Assembly: GCA_027306995.1 (NCBI GenBank)
Contig: DAHUXS010000014.1
Span: 1 to 64,000 of the forward strand
DNA: 64,000 nucleotides
Origin: Lysobacter sp.
Lineage (GTDB): Bacteria; Pseudomonadota; Gammaproteobacteria; Xanthomonadales; Xanthomonadaceae
Direction of reading: 5' to 3'
A model generated the notes under the pieces. It saw only the letters and a program-made list of their open reading frames with translations, ran no database searches and was not told the origin of the DNA. Both the position numbers and the translations under genes were made by a program. Positions 19,801-26,859 of this stretch are shown here, piece after piece (position 1 is the first letter of the stretch; each line of letters starts with the position of its first letter).

Positions 19801-20729
19801 GTCTTGTGCTGGAAAGAATTCGGTGCATTCCAGATACGGGCCTCGTCGCCCACCCCGATCCCGTATTCCGCCGGATCGTTGTTCCCCTGGCAGGAACGAC
19901 CGGCTGCCGTGCCCCAGGTCACCAGTCGCGCATCCGGTCGCGGCGCCGGATCGGAAATCGTCAAGGGTCCGGCCATCGCCTCGGCTCCTTGCGCGCCATT
20001 GGGCACCTGAACCGAAACCGCGTAAACGAGCAGATACCCATCTTCTCCGGCAGGGCCCTTGTAAGGGATGGTGCGAGCGCCTTCTTTCACCGCGTCGTAG
20101 CGCGGTTGCGCCAGGACGGTCACTGGCCCGCTCACGTTGTTTGCCGTGATCGACGGGGTGACTGCCGAACTGAACGTGGTCGTCGGTGTTGGAATCGCCG
20201 TGCCATTGGGCGTGGTGCCACGCACGGTCGCCTGGGCAAAGGTGAAGTTGGTGCCCGGCGCCGGCGGCGTTGTGATGACGCAGGTCAGCGTCTGTCCATC
20301 AGGGCTGATGCCGCTGCCGACGCCGGTGCATTCCGGCGGCAGCTGGCGCCAATCGGCAACCGGCTGGCCACCTGCCGTGGGCAGGGTGCTGACATAGGTA
20401 ATCGGCGCATCGGCCGCGCTGTCGTTGCTGCGTTCGAACTTGTAGGTGATGTTGGCGTTCGTGCAGACCTTGTTGTCGGAAGAACTGGTATCCAGATCGC
20501 ATCCGCCATTGCCGGTCACGACATAGGAAACATTGGCGGAGGTGATCGCGGCAAACACCGCCGGCGATGCCAGCAACAGCATTGCCGCCATGAAGGCCGT
20601 CATCCATTTCCGCCCGACGGAAAGCAGGCCGCTCGACGCGTTCTGCATTTGCACGCAGGCAACGCCGTCCTTGCGCTTGCCTTTCAGTTCTGAGGATCGA
20701 TCCATATCGCTTGTTTGCCGCATCTTCAT
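10812..20729 (-). CDS. giant secreted DUF11-repeat surface protein with SdrD-type B domain
   Basis: The product is about 3305 aa. A long basic N-terminus leads into a signal segment (KWMTAFMAAMLLLASPAVFA, ending near residue 50). Residues from about 60 to 1010 hold several DUF11-like beta-sandwich domains (for example VTVTDILPPGTTFVAGS). One full repeat follows at about 1010-1170. A propeller-like stretch (LFAFDLATGNQSLIGPIN, TDMAFHPTDGNIYTVN) covers about 1170-1425, then a prealbumin-like domain to 1545. Nine tandem repeats of 155-169 aa follow, each starting VTVKKxLxAESG and ending DPxHCVVTPV. A last DUF11 domain and an SdrD-like Ca-binding B domain (DCNVNSIKDKEELGIPGVRL) precede a basic, Pro-rich tail. 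No LPXTG, T1SS glycine-rich repeats or barrel is seen. ATGs at 20729, 20705 and 20648 and a TTG at 20771 are possible starts; none has a clear SD. It is probably a surface fibre or adhesin handled by the two upstream gene products (inference). The frame is intact across the whole repeat array. Confidence 0.85.
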   Translation of the reverse strand: MKMRQTSDMDRSSELKGKRKDGVACVQMQNASSGLLSVGRKWMTAFMAAMLLLASPAVFAAITSANVSYVVTGNGGCDLDTSSSDNKVCTNANITYKFERSNDSAADAPITYVSTLPTAGGQPVADWRQLPPECTGVGSGISPDGQTLTCVITTPPAPGTNFTFAQATVRGTTPNGTAIPTPTTTFSSAVTPSITANNVSGPVTVLAQPRYDAVKEGARTIPYKGPAGEDGYLLVYAVSVQVPNGAQGAEAMAGPLTISDPAPRPDARLVTWGTAAGRSCQGNNDPAEYGIGVGDEARIWNAPNSFQHKTDATAGADEVTDPGTCSATQPGGAGGTATLTISGANLTTSRYPTIDIGVGPIPAGTNYVLSYAVAFWIPAAGIPQGTTTIPNTITMSGTSVSGQPNTDPNIPNNSGSVQISQQVSAGYFRKTYNTDATGVDLQAGTGYVTPGQQVDGHVLYANGDSVPHVATVCEKIDTLRFTATSFGGNPAGGVLEYGVGGLGGVGSTWASEDDMRAGTCADDQSTGGVWYSSLAAVPGGAAAVTKVRYRDAPVAPNSGVTINFVMQALGTYSASGWGGASAGATIPTGQPIDNWAAYTIAGADGTTFGTTTQDTSGKWWAIAPAGADPVASPFGDRATLARVLLTMNKRTVTPSNNATQVVAGSTIEYQLIPIATLPASGLSMPSTTVTVTDILPPGTTFVAGSSVAPGSTGAPTVQNNVPATGYTTLTWTFNNVTPAPAPGITLGPINFKAVVDPFVPNSNTLVNVASATSPAMPFVPGSCSDPAGSGIYDGELQPGYTISGSGNVTGTTCRNADRRGLTVSTPGGLQIGKTSSTPQVVPGGQIKFQLTWGAIGAQVNSSDLIDIFPYNGDARTPASNFNGTLGLASAPVISNDGSPATTIYYTAKTPGTINRDPNDPSNALPGGGTTWCTQAQFGGPGCPATLSAATAIRFVSTGNQPDGTIRSVELVFNPVGNKSGNVYTNDTAIRGVVNSTPTVALTTSSDATATVIVPPVTVKKVLTAESGAIAGKAEAGEQLTYTLTATNGGTVPVTNHAFYEVIPANTTLVSIGGTGVTSNCAANDAGAKLCTITVAGPIAASGGTVTATVIVKVNNPIPAGVTQILNLVTDNTTTPPSGCDPATQACATPPQCDPATDPNHCVVTPVVPPPPPFASCPANAFVTRDSNPTSLFAFDLATGNQSLIGPINNTAAGNAAGFRSQDGYIYVFDNSPIPGTTANRRLVRVGQGGVADFPFATAPTGWPTAAGGVPLDAYVADFSPAGQYVALLNNALYFVDVTTNAVVNTVPLSGGEAAPDLTDMAFHPTDGNIYTVNAATGHVLRINPSTGAVTTLLGVTLPKRTDAPVGGYGSIFFDSNGTMYPYKSGGQVFRVFHVDGSGTLAYDLLSSAPQTANLDGGACASLPPMGPPSIVVSKKTLGSAGGPFQFTLTGTTETTGTVSTAAANTAVDVDGNSTIAGDQPFKAVAIGQPVTIQESSMPANWSLDNATCTSNGVAVGSLANGVYTIPGANVQAGGLIECTFTNGQSAVTVKKALTAESGTVAGKAEAGEQLTYTLTLTNSGTGAATNHAFYEELPANTTLVSIGGTGVTSNCAAGDAGAKLCTITVAAPIAGNGGTATATVIVKVANPIPAGVTQVANLVTDNTTTPPTGCDPATQVCTNPPPCDPVTDPNHCVVTPVITPNVTVKKVLTAESGTVAGKAEPGEQLTYTLTLTNSGAGVATNHAFYEELPANTTLVSIGGTGVTSNCAANDVGARLCTITVAGPIAGNGGTATATVIVKVANPIPAGVTQVANLITDNTNTPPPGCDPATQVCTNPPPCDPVTDPNHCVVTPVVPANVTVKKVLSAESGTVPGKAEAGEQLTYTLTATNSGSASATNHAFYEELPLNTTLVSITGSGVTSNCVAGDVGAKLCTITMAGPIAGNGGTTTATVIVKVANPIPAGVTQVANLITDNTNTPPPGCDPATQVCTNPPPCDPATDPSHCVVTPVATPNVTVKKVLSAESGTVAGKAEAGEQLTYTLTLTNSGAGVATNHAFYEELPTNTTLVSIGGAGVTSNCAANDVGAKLCTITVAGPIAGNGGTATATVIVKVVNPIPVGVTNIYNLVTNNTTTPPGGCDPATQVCTNPHCDPATDPDHCVVTPVAEPSVTVKKVLSAESGTVPGKAEAGEQLTYTLTLTNSGSGAATNHAFYEELPANTTLVSIGGTGVTSNCAAGDAGSKLCTITVAGPIAGSGGTATATVIVKVVNPIPVGVANIYNLVTNNTTTPPGGCDPATQVCTPPPPVCDPVTKVCVPPPVCDATTDPDHCVVTPVATPNVTVKKVLSAESGTVPGKAEAGEQLTYTLTLTNSGTGAATNHAFYEELPANTTLVSIGGTGVTSNCAAGDAGSKLCTITVAGPIAGNGGTATATVIVKVVNPIPVGVANIYNLITDNTTTPPGGCDPTTKVCTPPPPVCDPVTKVCVPPPTCDLATDPNHCVVTPVAEPNVTIKKVLSAESGTVPGKAEAGEQLTYTLTLTNSGSGAATNHAFYEELPANTTLVSIGGTGVTSNCAAGDAGAKLCTITVAGPIVGSGGTATATVVVKVVNPIPVGVANIYNLITDNTITPPGGCDPATQACTPPPPVCDPVTKVCVPPPACDPAKDPNHCVVTPVAEPNVTVKKALTAESGAVAGKAEAGEQLTYTLTLTNSGSGAATNHAFYEELPANTTLVSIGGNGVTSNCVAGDAGAKLCTITVAGPIAGSGGTATATVIVKVVNPIPVGVANIYNLVTNNTATPPTGCDPTTQACTPPPPVCDPVTKVCVPPPVCDATADPDHCVVTPVAVPNIKVKKALTGESGRVPGKAESGETLTYTITLTNSGSAAASNHAFFEVLPVNTTLVGIGGTGVSSNCVAGNVGAKLCTIAVAGPIAGNGGTATATVVVRVVDPIPYGVTTITNIVTDNTKLPPAGCDPATQSCPNPPLCDAATDPDHCVVTPVVPPEPGKLILEKRGSTQSAEVGDLVYYTISIKNAGTSTVLTPTIVDRLPAGFSMIAGSTQVRGATLVRVEGEPGPVIRTTLDRIAPGAQVQIAYRVRVGVGAMQGDGINHAVAQCPGNGAAKSEDCSNEGQWKVEVTGGVFSDEGCVVGQIFVDCNVNSIKDKEELGIPGVRLYFENGTYLVSDSEGKYSYCGVRPTTHILKVDTTTLPTRSRLVTSSNRNAGDAGSLFVDMKNGEMQRADFIEGSCSNEVIEQVKARKAQGEISSVQTEAGQPALKLKDKPVPQGNPRQQGTDSANQPLEMPRTPVPEASKP
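11750..16095 (-). repeat. nine tandem coding repeats of about 465 or 507 bp
   Basis: Nine consecutive copies encode the same module: VTVKKxLxAESG, LTYTLTLTNSG, ATNHAFYEELPANTTLVSIGG, VTSNCxxxDxGxKLCTI, GGTATATVIVKV, then a Cys/Pro linker. Neighbouring copies differ mostly at synonymous positions. Four copies have a 507-bp period (phase points near 12388, 12895, 13402, 13909). The copies to the right have a 465-bp period (near 14647, 15112, 15577). The 42-bp difference is a second CDPxTxxCxPPP unit in the linker. The terminal copy at 11750-12213 is the most diverged. Confidence 0.9.
17222..17685 (-). repeat. isolated tenth copy of the surface-protein repeat
   Basis: A single copy of the same module lies apart from the array, separated from it by about 1.1 kb coding for a propeller-like domain and a prealbumin-like domain. 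It has the short linker with a variant end (CATPPQCDPATDPNHC) and runs into a poly-Pro stretch before the propeller. It reads AIAGKAEAGEQ and YEVIPANTT, so it is more diverged than the core copies. Confidence 0.85.
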
Positions 20730-20792
20730 AATGGTTTCAGCATGTGTCGCCAGCAACTGCCGGCGATCCAATCAAGATTTGCGTGATGCCCG

Positions 20793-21839
20793 TTACTGCC
20801 CGGTGCGCTTGACGCCGACGATCTCGACACTGACGCGACGATCCGGCTGCAGGCACTGCGTCAATGCCGGCGTGGCGCGTTCGCCCTTGCATTGGCCCGT
20901 CTCGCCAGTCGGCTGGCTTTCGCCCACACCCGTCGTCTGGATCGGCGCATCCAGGCCGTGATCCTGCAGATACTGTTTGACCGTCCACGCCCGACGCTCA
21001 GACAGCGGTTGGTTGTACGCATCGCTGCCCAAACGGTCGGTGTGGCCAACCAGACGGATACGGTCCACCCGGGCATACACACTGTTCACCCGCGCAATCA
21101 ACGCATCCAGCTTGGCCTTGCCCTCGGGCAACATGTGCGCCAGATCGCTGCGGTCGAATTTGAACAATGCATCCGCCGCCAGATCAAACTGCTCCAGCGT
21201 TGGCGCCGGTGCCGGTTGCGGGTCCGGCTGGCTGCACTCGCTCGCTCGCTTCTCCGCCTTTGCGGTCAGGTCCTCGGCGATCTGGATGTACGGATTGGCG
21301 TGCCGCCAACCGCCATCGTGGATCTCGTTGCCGGCGTGCACCAGTTCGACTTCGGCGCAAGCCGTTGCCTGCGCCGCGCACTGCCAACCCTTCACCTGAT
21401 GCAACGAGTCGTATTTCGCCCACAGGTCCGGACGCAATTTCTCCGCGCCGTTCACCAACGGCGTTTCCCAGCCCGGATCGGTACCCGCTTCCAGCGCCGA
21501 GATCAGCTTCACCGACTCGTTCAACGCCGCCTGCGGATAGCCGCCGCGGTCATTGCGCGTGTATTCGTGAAAACTCGTGTCCAGCCAGCACTGCGCTTTC
21601 GACAGATAGTAGTTGTCGACCCGGATGCCCTTGTCGTTCAAGGCCTTGATCCGCTCTTGCGTCTGCTGGTAGGTCTGATGGTCGGCATGAATCGCCGCTT
21701 GGCTGATGCGCGCCGGCGCCGGCTGCAACTGCGGCGCGGACGCTTCCTGTGCATGGATGGCGCCGCATATTCCCAGCAAGGACAGCGACAGCACCAGTGA
21801 CGGACTGCGTGCATTGATTTCGGACTTCATAGGATTCAT
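20793..21839 (-). CDS. OmpA-family peptidoglycan-binding outer-membrane protein
   Basis: The 348-aa protein starts with a signal peptide (SPSLVLSLSLLGICGAIHAQ). The middle, about residues 40-215, is an alpha-helical region with Cys residues (KAQCWLD, GWQCAAQATACAEVEL) and no obvious barrel. The C-terminal OmpA domain has ALFKFDRSDL, GHTDRLGSDAYNQPLSERRA and RRVSVEI, the elements that bind diaminopimelate in peptidoglycan. It sits between the large barrel gene (58-nt gap) and the giant repeat gene (63-nt gap), so it probably anchors this surface system to the cell wall. Two in-frame ATGs (21839, 21830) are possible starts. Confidence 0.88.
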   Translation of the reverse strand: MNPMKSEINARSPSLVLSLSLLGICGAIHAQEASAPQLQPAPARISQAAIHADHQTYQQTQERIKALNDKGIRVDNYYLSKAQCWLDTSFHEYTRNDRGGYPQAALNESVKLISALEAGTDPGWETPLVNGAEKLRPDLWAKYDSLHQVKGWQCAAQATACAEVELVHAGNEIHDGGWRHANPYIQIAEDLTAKAEKRASECSQPDPQPAPAPTLEQFDLAADALFKFDRSDLAHMLPEGKAKLDALIARVNSVYARVDRIRLVGHTDRLGSDAYNQPLSERRAWTVKQYLQDHGLDAPIQTTGVGESQPTGETGQCKGERATPALTQCLQPDRRVSVEIVGVKRTGQ

Positions 21840-21897
21840 GGCAACAAGACTTGGCGTAAAAAAGGATTACGGGTAAAGAACCGGAAAACGCGGGAGT

Positions 21898-24800
21898 TCA
21901 TCGCGGCAGGCTCCGGTTGACGTCACGGGAGTTGCCCTTGAAGAGGTTCTCGTCGAACTTGAAGCGCAGGCGCAAGAACACGCCCTGATTGGTGTACTCG
22001 CCGCCGCTCAACTCATCGTCGCGGAACCCGCGGACGTTGTAGCCGGCGGACAGCCACAGGTTGGACGTGATCATGTAGCCGACCTCGGCGCCGATTGCGT
22101 ATTGCCGCGCACCGCCCGGAGTCCACATCTGGTATGTCGCGCCGCTCACATCCCAACGCTCGCTCAGGCCGTAGGTCACGCGCGCGCCGACCAGATACGC
22201 GCGGAACTTGTCGCGCGACTGGGCGAAATAATCGGTCTGCTGTTTGCCCGCCAAACGGCCCGTCACCCACCACACGCGGTTCGGGTGCCAGTCGGCCAGC
22301 ACGCTGACGATGTGCTTGTCATACCCGTTGCTGGCCGGCGTCAGCGCGGCCTCGCCGGTGCTGTCCTGCAGCCAGTCATCCATGCTGTAGTCGCGGCGGG
22401 TCCAGTACTCGTATTTGCCGAGCACGTTCAGCCGGTTGGTGTCGGTATCGCGGTAGGCGAAACCGAACTGCGTCCGGTTCTCGTAACTGCTCTTGCGATT
22501 GCCTTGGTAATCGTTGAGCAGATAGTAGTTGCGGAACATCGCGGTCCAGTCGCGATTGAGCTTGCGCGCTACCGTGGCCGTCGACAGCCAACTGTCATAA
22601 CCGCTGTTCAACCATGAAGCCGTCGGTGCGCCCACGACCGCGCCGCTATTGTTGATCGCCCCGCTGCGCCGCCATTCCAGGCGGCTGTTGACCAGCCACA
22701 GTTCACTCGGACGCCAGTCAAACGCGAATGTCGCCGCCGTGGACTTTTGCGCATTGCCATCGAGCACCTGCAAGTGCTCGAAGCCGGTTTCCATGCTGAA
22801 ATTCGGCGACAGGTTCCAGCGATTGCGGATACCGCTGGCCATCTGCGCCTGACGCGCGCCATAGGCGTCGTACATCCGGTATTCGTTGAAAACGCTGCCG
22901 CCCTGCATGTACTGCGTTTCGATCCCGAATACCAGCGCATCGCTGTTGTACGGGCTGGCGGTGCTCGCCCCGGTCGTCGGATCGCGCACCTGATCCGAGG
23001 TCGCCACCGTGCTCAGGCCGGTGTTCCATTCATAACGGCCATACAGACGCGTCTGATCGTGCACTCGCCAGCCAACGCCCAGGGAGGCCCGGCGATGCTC
23101 GATGTGGTCTACGTCCTGCTCCACTTCACCGCTGAGATCGAACCGTGCGTTCGGCTTGTACTGCGCGGCGACGCGCAACGCCGTGTAAGCCACGGGCACC
23201 CCGGCCAAGCCGTTTCCGACCCAACTGCCGTAACCCCCGCTCCAGCTTGAACCGGTGTTGTACAGCGTCTGCCCGGTTCCCGGGTTGATCGCATTGCTCG
23301 AACCGCCGAAGAATCCGCCGCCAAAACCCGGCGTCACGACGCCAACGCCATAAGGCGCGTTCAAATTGCCCGGCACCACCAGGCCATTCGCGCCGCCGTT
23401 GCCGCTGTGTTCGCTGACGTGATTCGCGCCCACTTCAAGAATGAAGCGCTCATTGGGCTGGTAGCGCACACCGGCCTGCGCTTGCATGCGATCGGCATCG
23501 GTGAGCCGATCCTCGATGTAATTGCCCTGCGCATACAGGCTCCAGCGTGCATGCGTCTTGCCCTTGTCTCCGCCCAGCAGCCATGCGGCATTCAAGCCGC
23601 CTTCGCGGCGCCCGCCCAGGAACGAGGCGGCGGGATTGTTGAAGTTGCGGTCGCTCTCGCCGTACCAGGCGAGAAAATCGAAGCGCTCGCCGTTGTGGCC
23701 GAACTCGGCGCGCCACGCATCACCACTAACCCGCGCGCCATTCGCATTCGGGTCCAAGGTGTAGATATTGCCGCCCAGTGCGCTTTCGTCGCTGCGCGTG
23801 CGCGCCACTTCGCCCCGCAACCAGGTGTTGCGGTCGAAGTTCACGGTCGCATTGGCGCTGGCCAACTCGAATGGCGCGAGCGGGTTTTGATCCCTGACAA
23901 AACTGCCGCCGACTTCCAGGAACTTGTTGATCCGGTACTGGCCGTTGGCGCCGTAAACCCAGTATTTCTGGCCACCCTGCTCCACTTCGTAGGTGATGCG
24001 CACCGAGACCGGATTGAGGTTCTCGTCCACCGAGGGAATCGGGTGCGTGAAGATGATCCGGCCACTGAACGGCTCGAAGCTGTAATCGTTGAAGCGGCCC
24101 ATCGTGTCGACGTTGATGATCCGCGCGGGCGCGTTGCGGTCGCGCGTGATCACTTCCACCCGCTCGCTGCCCAGCACCGCATAGGTGCTGTTGCTGACCG
24201 TATACGGGCCTGACAACCCACGGCCCGGGAACTCTTCGACGATCTGGCGCAGGGTGTCGTAGGACGCAAACACGTCCATCGCCCCCCGGTCATTCTCCAG
24301 GTGACCACGAATGCCGGTCATCGCCCGGTTGTATTGGCCCAGATCGCGCGTGCGCGTATCCGCCACATTGCCCTGGCCATAGTGCTGGCTGAAGCCATCG
24401 CCGGTCGCGATGTCGCCATACATCAGATAATTGCGGCCCTTGTCCAGGCGCAAGTACAGGCGACTGTTGCTGCGCGCCTCAAAACCGACAATCGACGCAT
24501 CGCCATACACCGGGAACCAACGCTCCGGATCCAGATCGCGGAACAATTGGTTGGAATCGGGCTTGTCGCTGTCATATGCCATGGTCAGCAATGCATTGCC
24601 CTTGACCCGGCCTTTCAGAAAGAACGCCGTGCGCAGCGCAGCGTCGCGCTTGCCGTCGCCGCTTTGCCGCGACCAGCTGTTGATGCGGTCTTCGAAATCA
24701 TCGTTGGGACGCGCCTGGCTCAAGGCCAGCGGATTCTTGCGATCAAAGCGCACGATTCCGTCCACAAGACCGACTGCCACCATGTCGCGCAGGGCCGGAA

Positions 24801-25323
24801 TGAACTGGATCTTGCCTTTCGCCAGCGCCTGTCCGGCGCTGACCTGCACGGTCACCGTGGTCGGCTCGATCGGCGCTTTCAGGCCTACTTTCGCCACGCC
24901 GTTGTGCACCACCAGCTGGACGCCCGGCGTCACCGGATCGCTATCCAATTTGCCGAGACCGGCCTCGTCGGTGCGTGCGCCGGGCAACTGCAGCACGCCA
25001 TTGCTGGCCTCTACCGTGACCACCGTGTCCTGGGTCGACAAATTACCGGCGACATCGAGCACGCGGATGCTCAGATTGGCCACCGTTTGCCCATCGGCCG
25101 GCAAGCTGTCGCGCTCGGTCTCGAGCTGGATCTGGCCAACGGTTTGCGCCGGCGCCACCAGGATCGAACTGCGCGCGGGTGCAAATTGGCCCGGAACCGG
25201 GGGCCGGGCCTGCTGCTGTGCGAAAGCATTCCGGCCCGGAACCACAAGGCCCAACGCACTACAAATCGCACAGCACAGCACCTTGTTATGGAGGCGTTGT
25301 CGAGAAGCGTTGTTTCGCACCAT
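21898..25323 (-). CDS. large outer-membrane beta-barrel protein with N-terminal Ig-like region
   Basis: The 1141-aa protein begins MVRNNASRQRLHNKVLCCAI with a signal peptide ending at NAFAQ. Residues of about 50-175 look like an invasin-type Ig domain (TERDSLPADGQTVANLSIRVLD, TVVTVEASNGVLQLPG). The rest alternates aromatic and polar residues in many strands (RLYLRLDKGRNYLMYGD, GYMITSNLWLSAGYNVRGFR), ending in strands near LRLRFKFDENLF. No TonB box or plug motif is visible, so it is unlikely to be a TonB-dependent receptor. A TTG at 25338 is also in frame, but the ATG at 25323 gives a better signal peptide. It is first in an operon with the OmpA-like and giant repeat genes, and might export or anchor the repeat protein (inference). 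Confidence 0.85.
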   Translation of the reverse strand: MVRNNASRQRLHNKVLCCAICSALGLVVPGRNAFAQQQARPPVPGQFAPARSSILVAPAQTVGQIQLETERDSLPADGQTVANLSIRVLDVAGNLSTQDTVVTVEASNGVLQLPGARTDEAGLGKLDSDPVTPGVQLVVHNGVAKVGLKAPIEPTTVTVQVSAGQALAKGKIQFIPALRDMVAVGLVDGIVRFDRKNPLALSQARPNDDFEDRINSWSRQSGDGKRDAALRTAFFLKGRVKGNALLTMAYDSDKPDSNQLFRDLDPERWFPVYGDASIVGFEARSNSRLYLRLDKGRNYLMYGDIATGDGFSQHYGQGNVADTRTRDLGQYNRAMTGIRGHLENDRGAMDVFASYDTLRQIVEEFPGRGLSGPYTVSNSTYAVLGSERVEVITRDRNAPARIINVDTMGRFNDYSFEPFSGRIIFTHPIPSVDENLNPVSVRITYEVEQGGQKYWVYGANGQYRINKFLEVGGSFVRDQNPLAPFELASANATVNFDRNTWLRGEVARTRSDESALGGNIYTLDPNANGARVSGDAWRAEFGHNGERFDFLAWYGESDRNFNNPAASFLGGRREGGLNAAWLLGGDKGKTHARWSLYAQGNYIEDRLTDADRMQAQAGVRYQPNERFILEVGANHVSEHSGNGGANGLVVPGNLNAPYGVGVVTPGFGGGFFGGSSNAINPGTGQTLYNTGSSWSGGYGSWVGNGLAGVPVAYTALRVAAQYKPNARFDLSGEVEQDVDHIEHRRASLGVGWRVHDQTRLYGRYEWNTGLSTVATSDQVRDPTTGASTASPYNSDALVFGIETQYMQGGSVFNEYRMYDAYGARQAQMASGIRNRWNLSPNFSMETGFEHLQVLDGNAQKSTAATFAFDWRPSELWLVNSRLEWRRSGAINNSGAVVGAPTASWLNSGYDSWLSTATVARKLNRDWTAMFRNYYLLNDYQGNRKSSYENRTQFGFAYRDTDTNRLNVLGKYEYWTRRDYSMDDWLQDSTGEAALTPASNGYDKHIVSVLADWHPNRVWWVTGRLAGKQQTDYFAQSRDKFRAYLVGARVTYGLSERWDVSGATYQMWTPGGARQYAIGAEVGYMITSNLWLSAGYNVRGFRDDELSGGEYTNQGVFLRLRFKFDENLFKGNSRDVNRSLPR

Positions 25324-25634
25324 CAAATTCCAATCCAAATAGTTGTTCTCGTTGTTGCCAAGCGCCCCGGGAAATCAAGCCACTGGCGACACGACCCAAA
25401 TCCGTGGGACAAAAAGGGAAACAAATGGCGCAGCCGCGCCCGAAATGCAGAAAGCGCGCTTGGCGCCCTGCGTTGCCAGGACATGCGTGCATGCCCCGGA
25501 TGCGTCCCCTCACCCTCCCCTGCCTATTGCGATTTCGTACAAGACACGTGCGTACGTCCCGGGGCATGGTGTATGCCTTCATCCCCCCGGTCGTTGCTGC
25601 TCCACGAACCCTGCGTTCGCAATACCCCGACGGA
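25324..25634. other. intergenic region between divergent surface operon and rpsB
   Basis: About 310 bp without a coding sequence. It must hold the promoter for the minus-strand surface operon, but no convincing -35/-10 pair was found by eye. It is less GC-rich near the barrel start than the flanking genes. No terminator or tRNA-like structure was seen. Confidence 0.5.
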
Positions 25635-25663
25635 TTGCGCAATTTGCCGGGGAGGCCTAGAAT
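25635..25663 (+). promoter_or_regulatory. sigma-70 promoter of rpsB-tsf
   Basis: TTGCGC at 25635-25640 and TAGAAT at 25658-25663 are separated by exactly 17 nt. The bases after the -10 are GC-rich (GGGGAGT), as in stringently controlled ribosomal promoters. It would give a leader of about 220 nt before rpsB. Confidence 0.7.
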
Positions 25664-25669
25664 GGGGAG

Positions 25670-25892
25670 TTCCCTGGTCTCCAGGGGCCGCCCACGTCGG
25701 GCGTCACCGACGAATACACACCTGCAGCACACACCCGCGCCGGGGTGTCCCGAGGCTTCCAGCCAAGGGATCTGTCGCGGAGGCCGCAGGGAGGCCCAAC
25801 CCCGGAATCCGTCGCCCTAGCCTTGAACAGGCACGAAGGCGAACCGCCATCCATTCCCTTCGGCGGTGGATTCCCCATCAGGAGTACACGCA
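25670..25892 (+). promoter_or_regulatory. rpsB mRNA leader, candidate S2 autoregulatory region
   Basis: The leader carries a hairpin ACACCC/GGGTGT (25731-25736 with 25743-25748). Near the start codon, ACCGCC/GGCGGT (25843-25848 with 25862-25867) competes with ATCCA/TGGAT (25849-25853 with 25867-25871) just ahead of the AGGAGT Shine-Dalgarno. In E. coli S2 represses its own operon through the rpsB leader. Whether this structure is homologous cannot be decided by eye. Confidence 0.4.
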
Positions 25893-26759
25893 ATGCCCCA
25901 GATCACCATGCGCCAGATGCTGGAAGCCGGCGTCCATTTCGGCCACCAGACCCGCTACTGGAACCCCAAGATGGGCCCGTACATCTTCGGCGCCCGCGGC
26001 AAGATCCACATCATCAACCTCGAGAAGACCGTTCCGCTGTTCAACGACGCGATGAACTTCCTCTCGAAGATCGCCCAGAAGCGCGGCACCGTGCTCTTCG
26101 TCGGCACCAAGCGCAGCGCCCGTGATTCCGTGAAGGAAGAAGCCGAGCGTTGCGGCCAGCCGTTCATGACCCAGCGCTGGCTGGGTGGCACCCTGACCAA
26201 CTTCGCCACCGTGAAGAAGTCGGTCAGCCGCCTGAAGGAACTGGAAGCCGCGGAAACCGACGGCACCTTCCAGAAGCTGGTCAAGCACGAAGTGATGACC
26301 CTGCGCCGCGAGCGCGACAAGCTGGAAGCCTCGCTGGGCGGCATCAAGGACATGAACCGCCTGCCCGACGCGCTGTTCGTGATCGACATCGGCCATGAAG
26401 ACATCGCCATCAAGGAAGCCAAGACCCTCGGCATCCCGGTGGTCGCCGTCGTCGACACCAACTACGACCCGGCCCTGGTCGACTACGCCATCCCCGGCAA
26501 TGACGACGCCATCCGCGCCGTGCAACTGTACGCCCGCGCCGCCGCCGACGCCGTGCTGGAAGGCAAGGCCGCCGCGCCGAACGCCGCCAGCGTGAGCGAG
26601 GACGACTTCGCCGCCGAAGGCAAGCCGGCCCGCGGTCGTGCCCCGGCCCGCAACAAGGCCAACGCCGCCAAGGCTGCCGAAGGCGAAGGCGAAGTGATGG
26701 CCCGCGCCGAAGCCGAAGTGGCCGAGAACGAAGCCGTCGAGCGCGACGCCGCGGTGTAA
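25893..26759 (+). CDS. rpsB: 30S ribosomal protein S2
   Basis: The product is 288 aa with the S2 core [42 protein letters not shown] and [11 protein letters not shown]. The last 45 or so residues form an Ala/Glu-rich tail absent from E. coli S2 (241 aa). The start at 25893 follows AGGAGT; an in-frame ATG at 25866 adds unrelated residues and has no SD. It is the first gene of the rpsB-tsf operon. Confidence 0.98.
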   Translation: MPQITMRQMLEAGVHFGHQTRYWNPKMGPYIFGARGKIHIINLEKTVPLFNDAMNFLSKIAQKRGTVLFVGTKRSARDSVKEEAERCGQPFMTQRWLGGTLTNFATVKKSVSRLKELEAAETDGTFQKLVKHEVMTLRRERDKLEASLGGIKDMNRLPDALFVIDIGHEDIAIKEAKTLGIPVVAVVDTNYDPALVDYAIPGNDDAIRAVQLYARAAADAVLEGKAAAPNAASVSEDDFAAEGKPARGRAPARNKANAAKAAEGEGEVMARAEAEVAENEAVERDAAV

Positions 26760-26859
26760 TTCCGCCGCAATCGAGCCGCGCCAACATTCGCGGCTTCGAT
26801 CCGAATCGAATCAAGCGGAGCCCGCCTCCGCTGAACCACCTATTTCCGAGGTTTTACCA

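Noticed and set aside
18156-20693. Second long plus-strand ORF (845 codons) against the giant gene
   Set aside because: Antisense shadow with no known domain, Arg-rich; the minus frame encodes DUF11-like domains.
20730-20771. TTG start of the giant protein at 20771
   Set aside because: It adds 14 polar residues with no Shine-Dalgarno; ATGs at 20729, 20705 or 20648 are preferred, though none is certain.
25324-25338. TTG start of the large barrel protein at 25338
   Set aside because: The ATG at 25323 begins the signal peptide directly; the extra five residues have no support.
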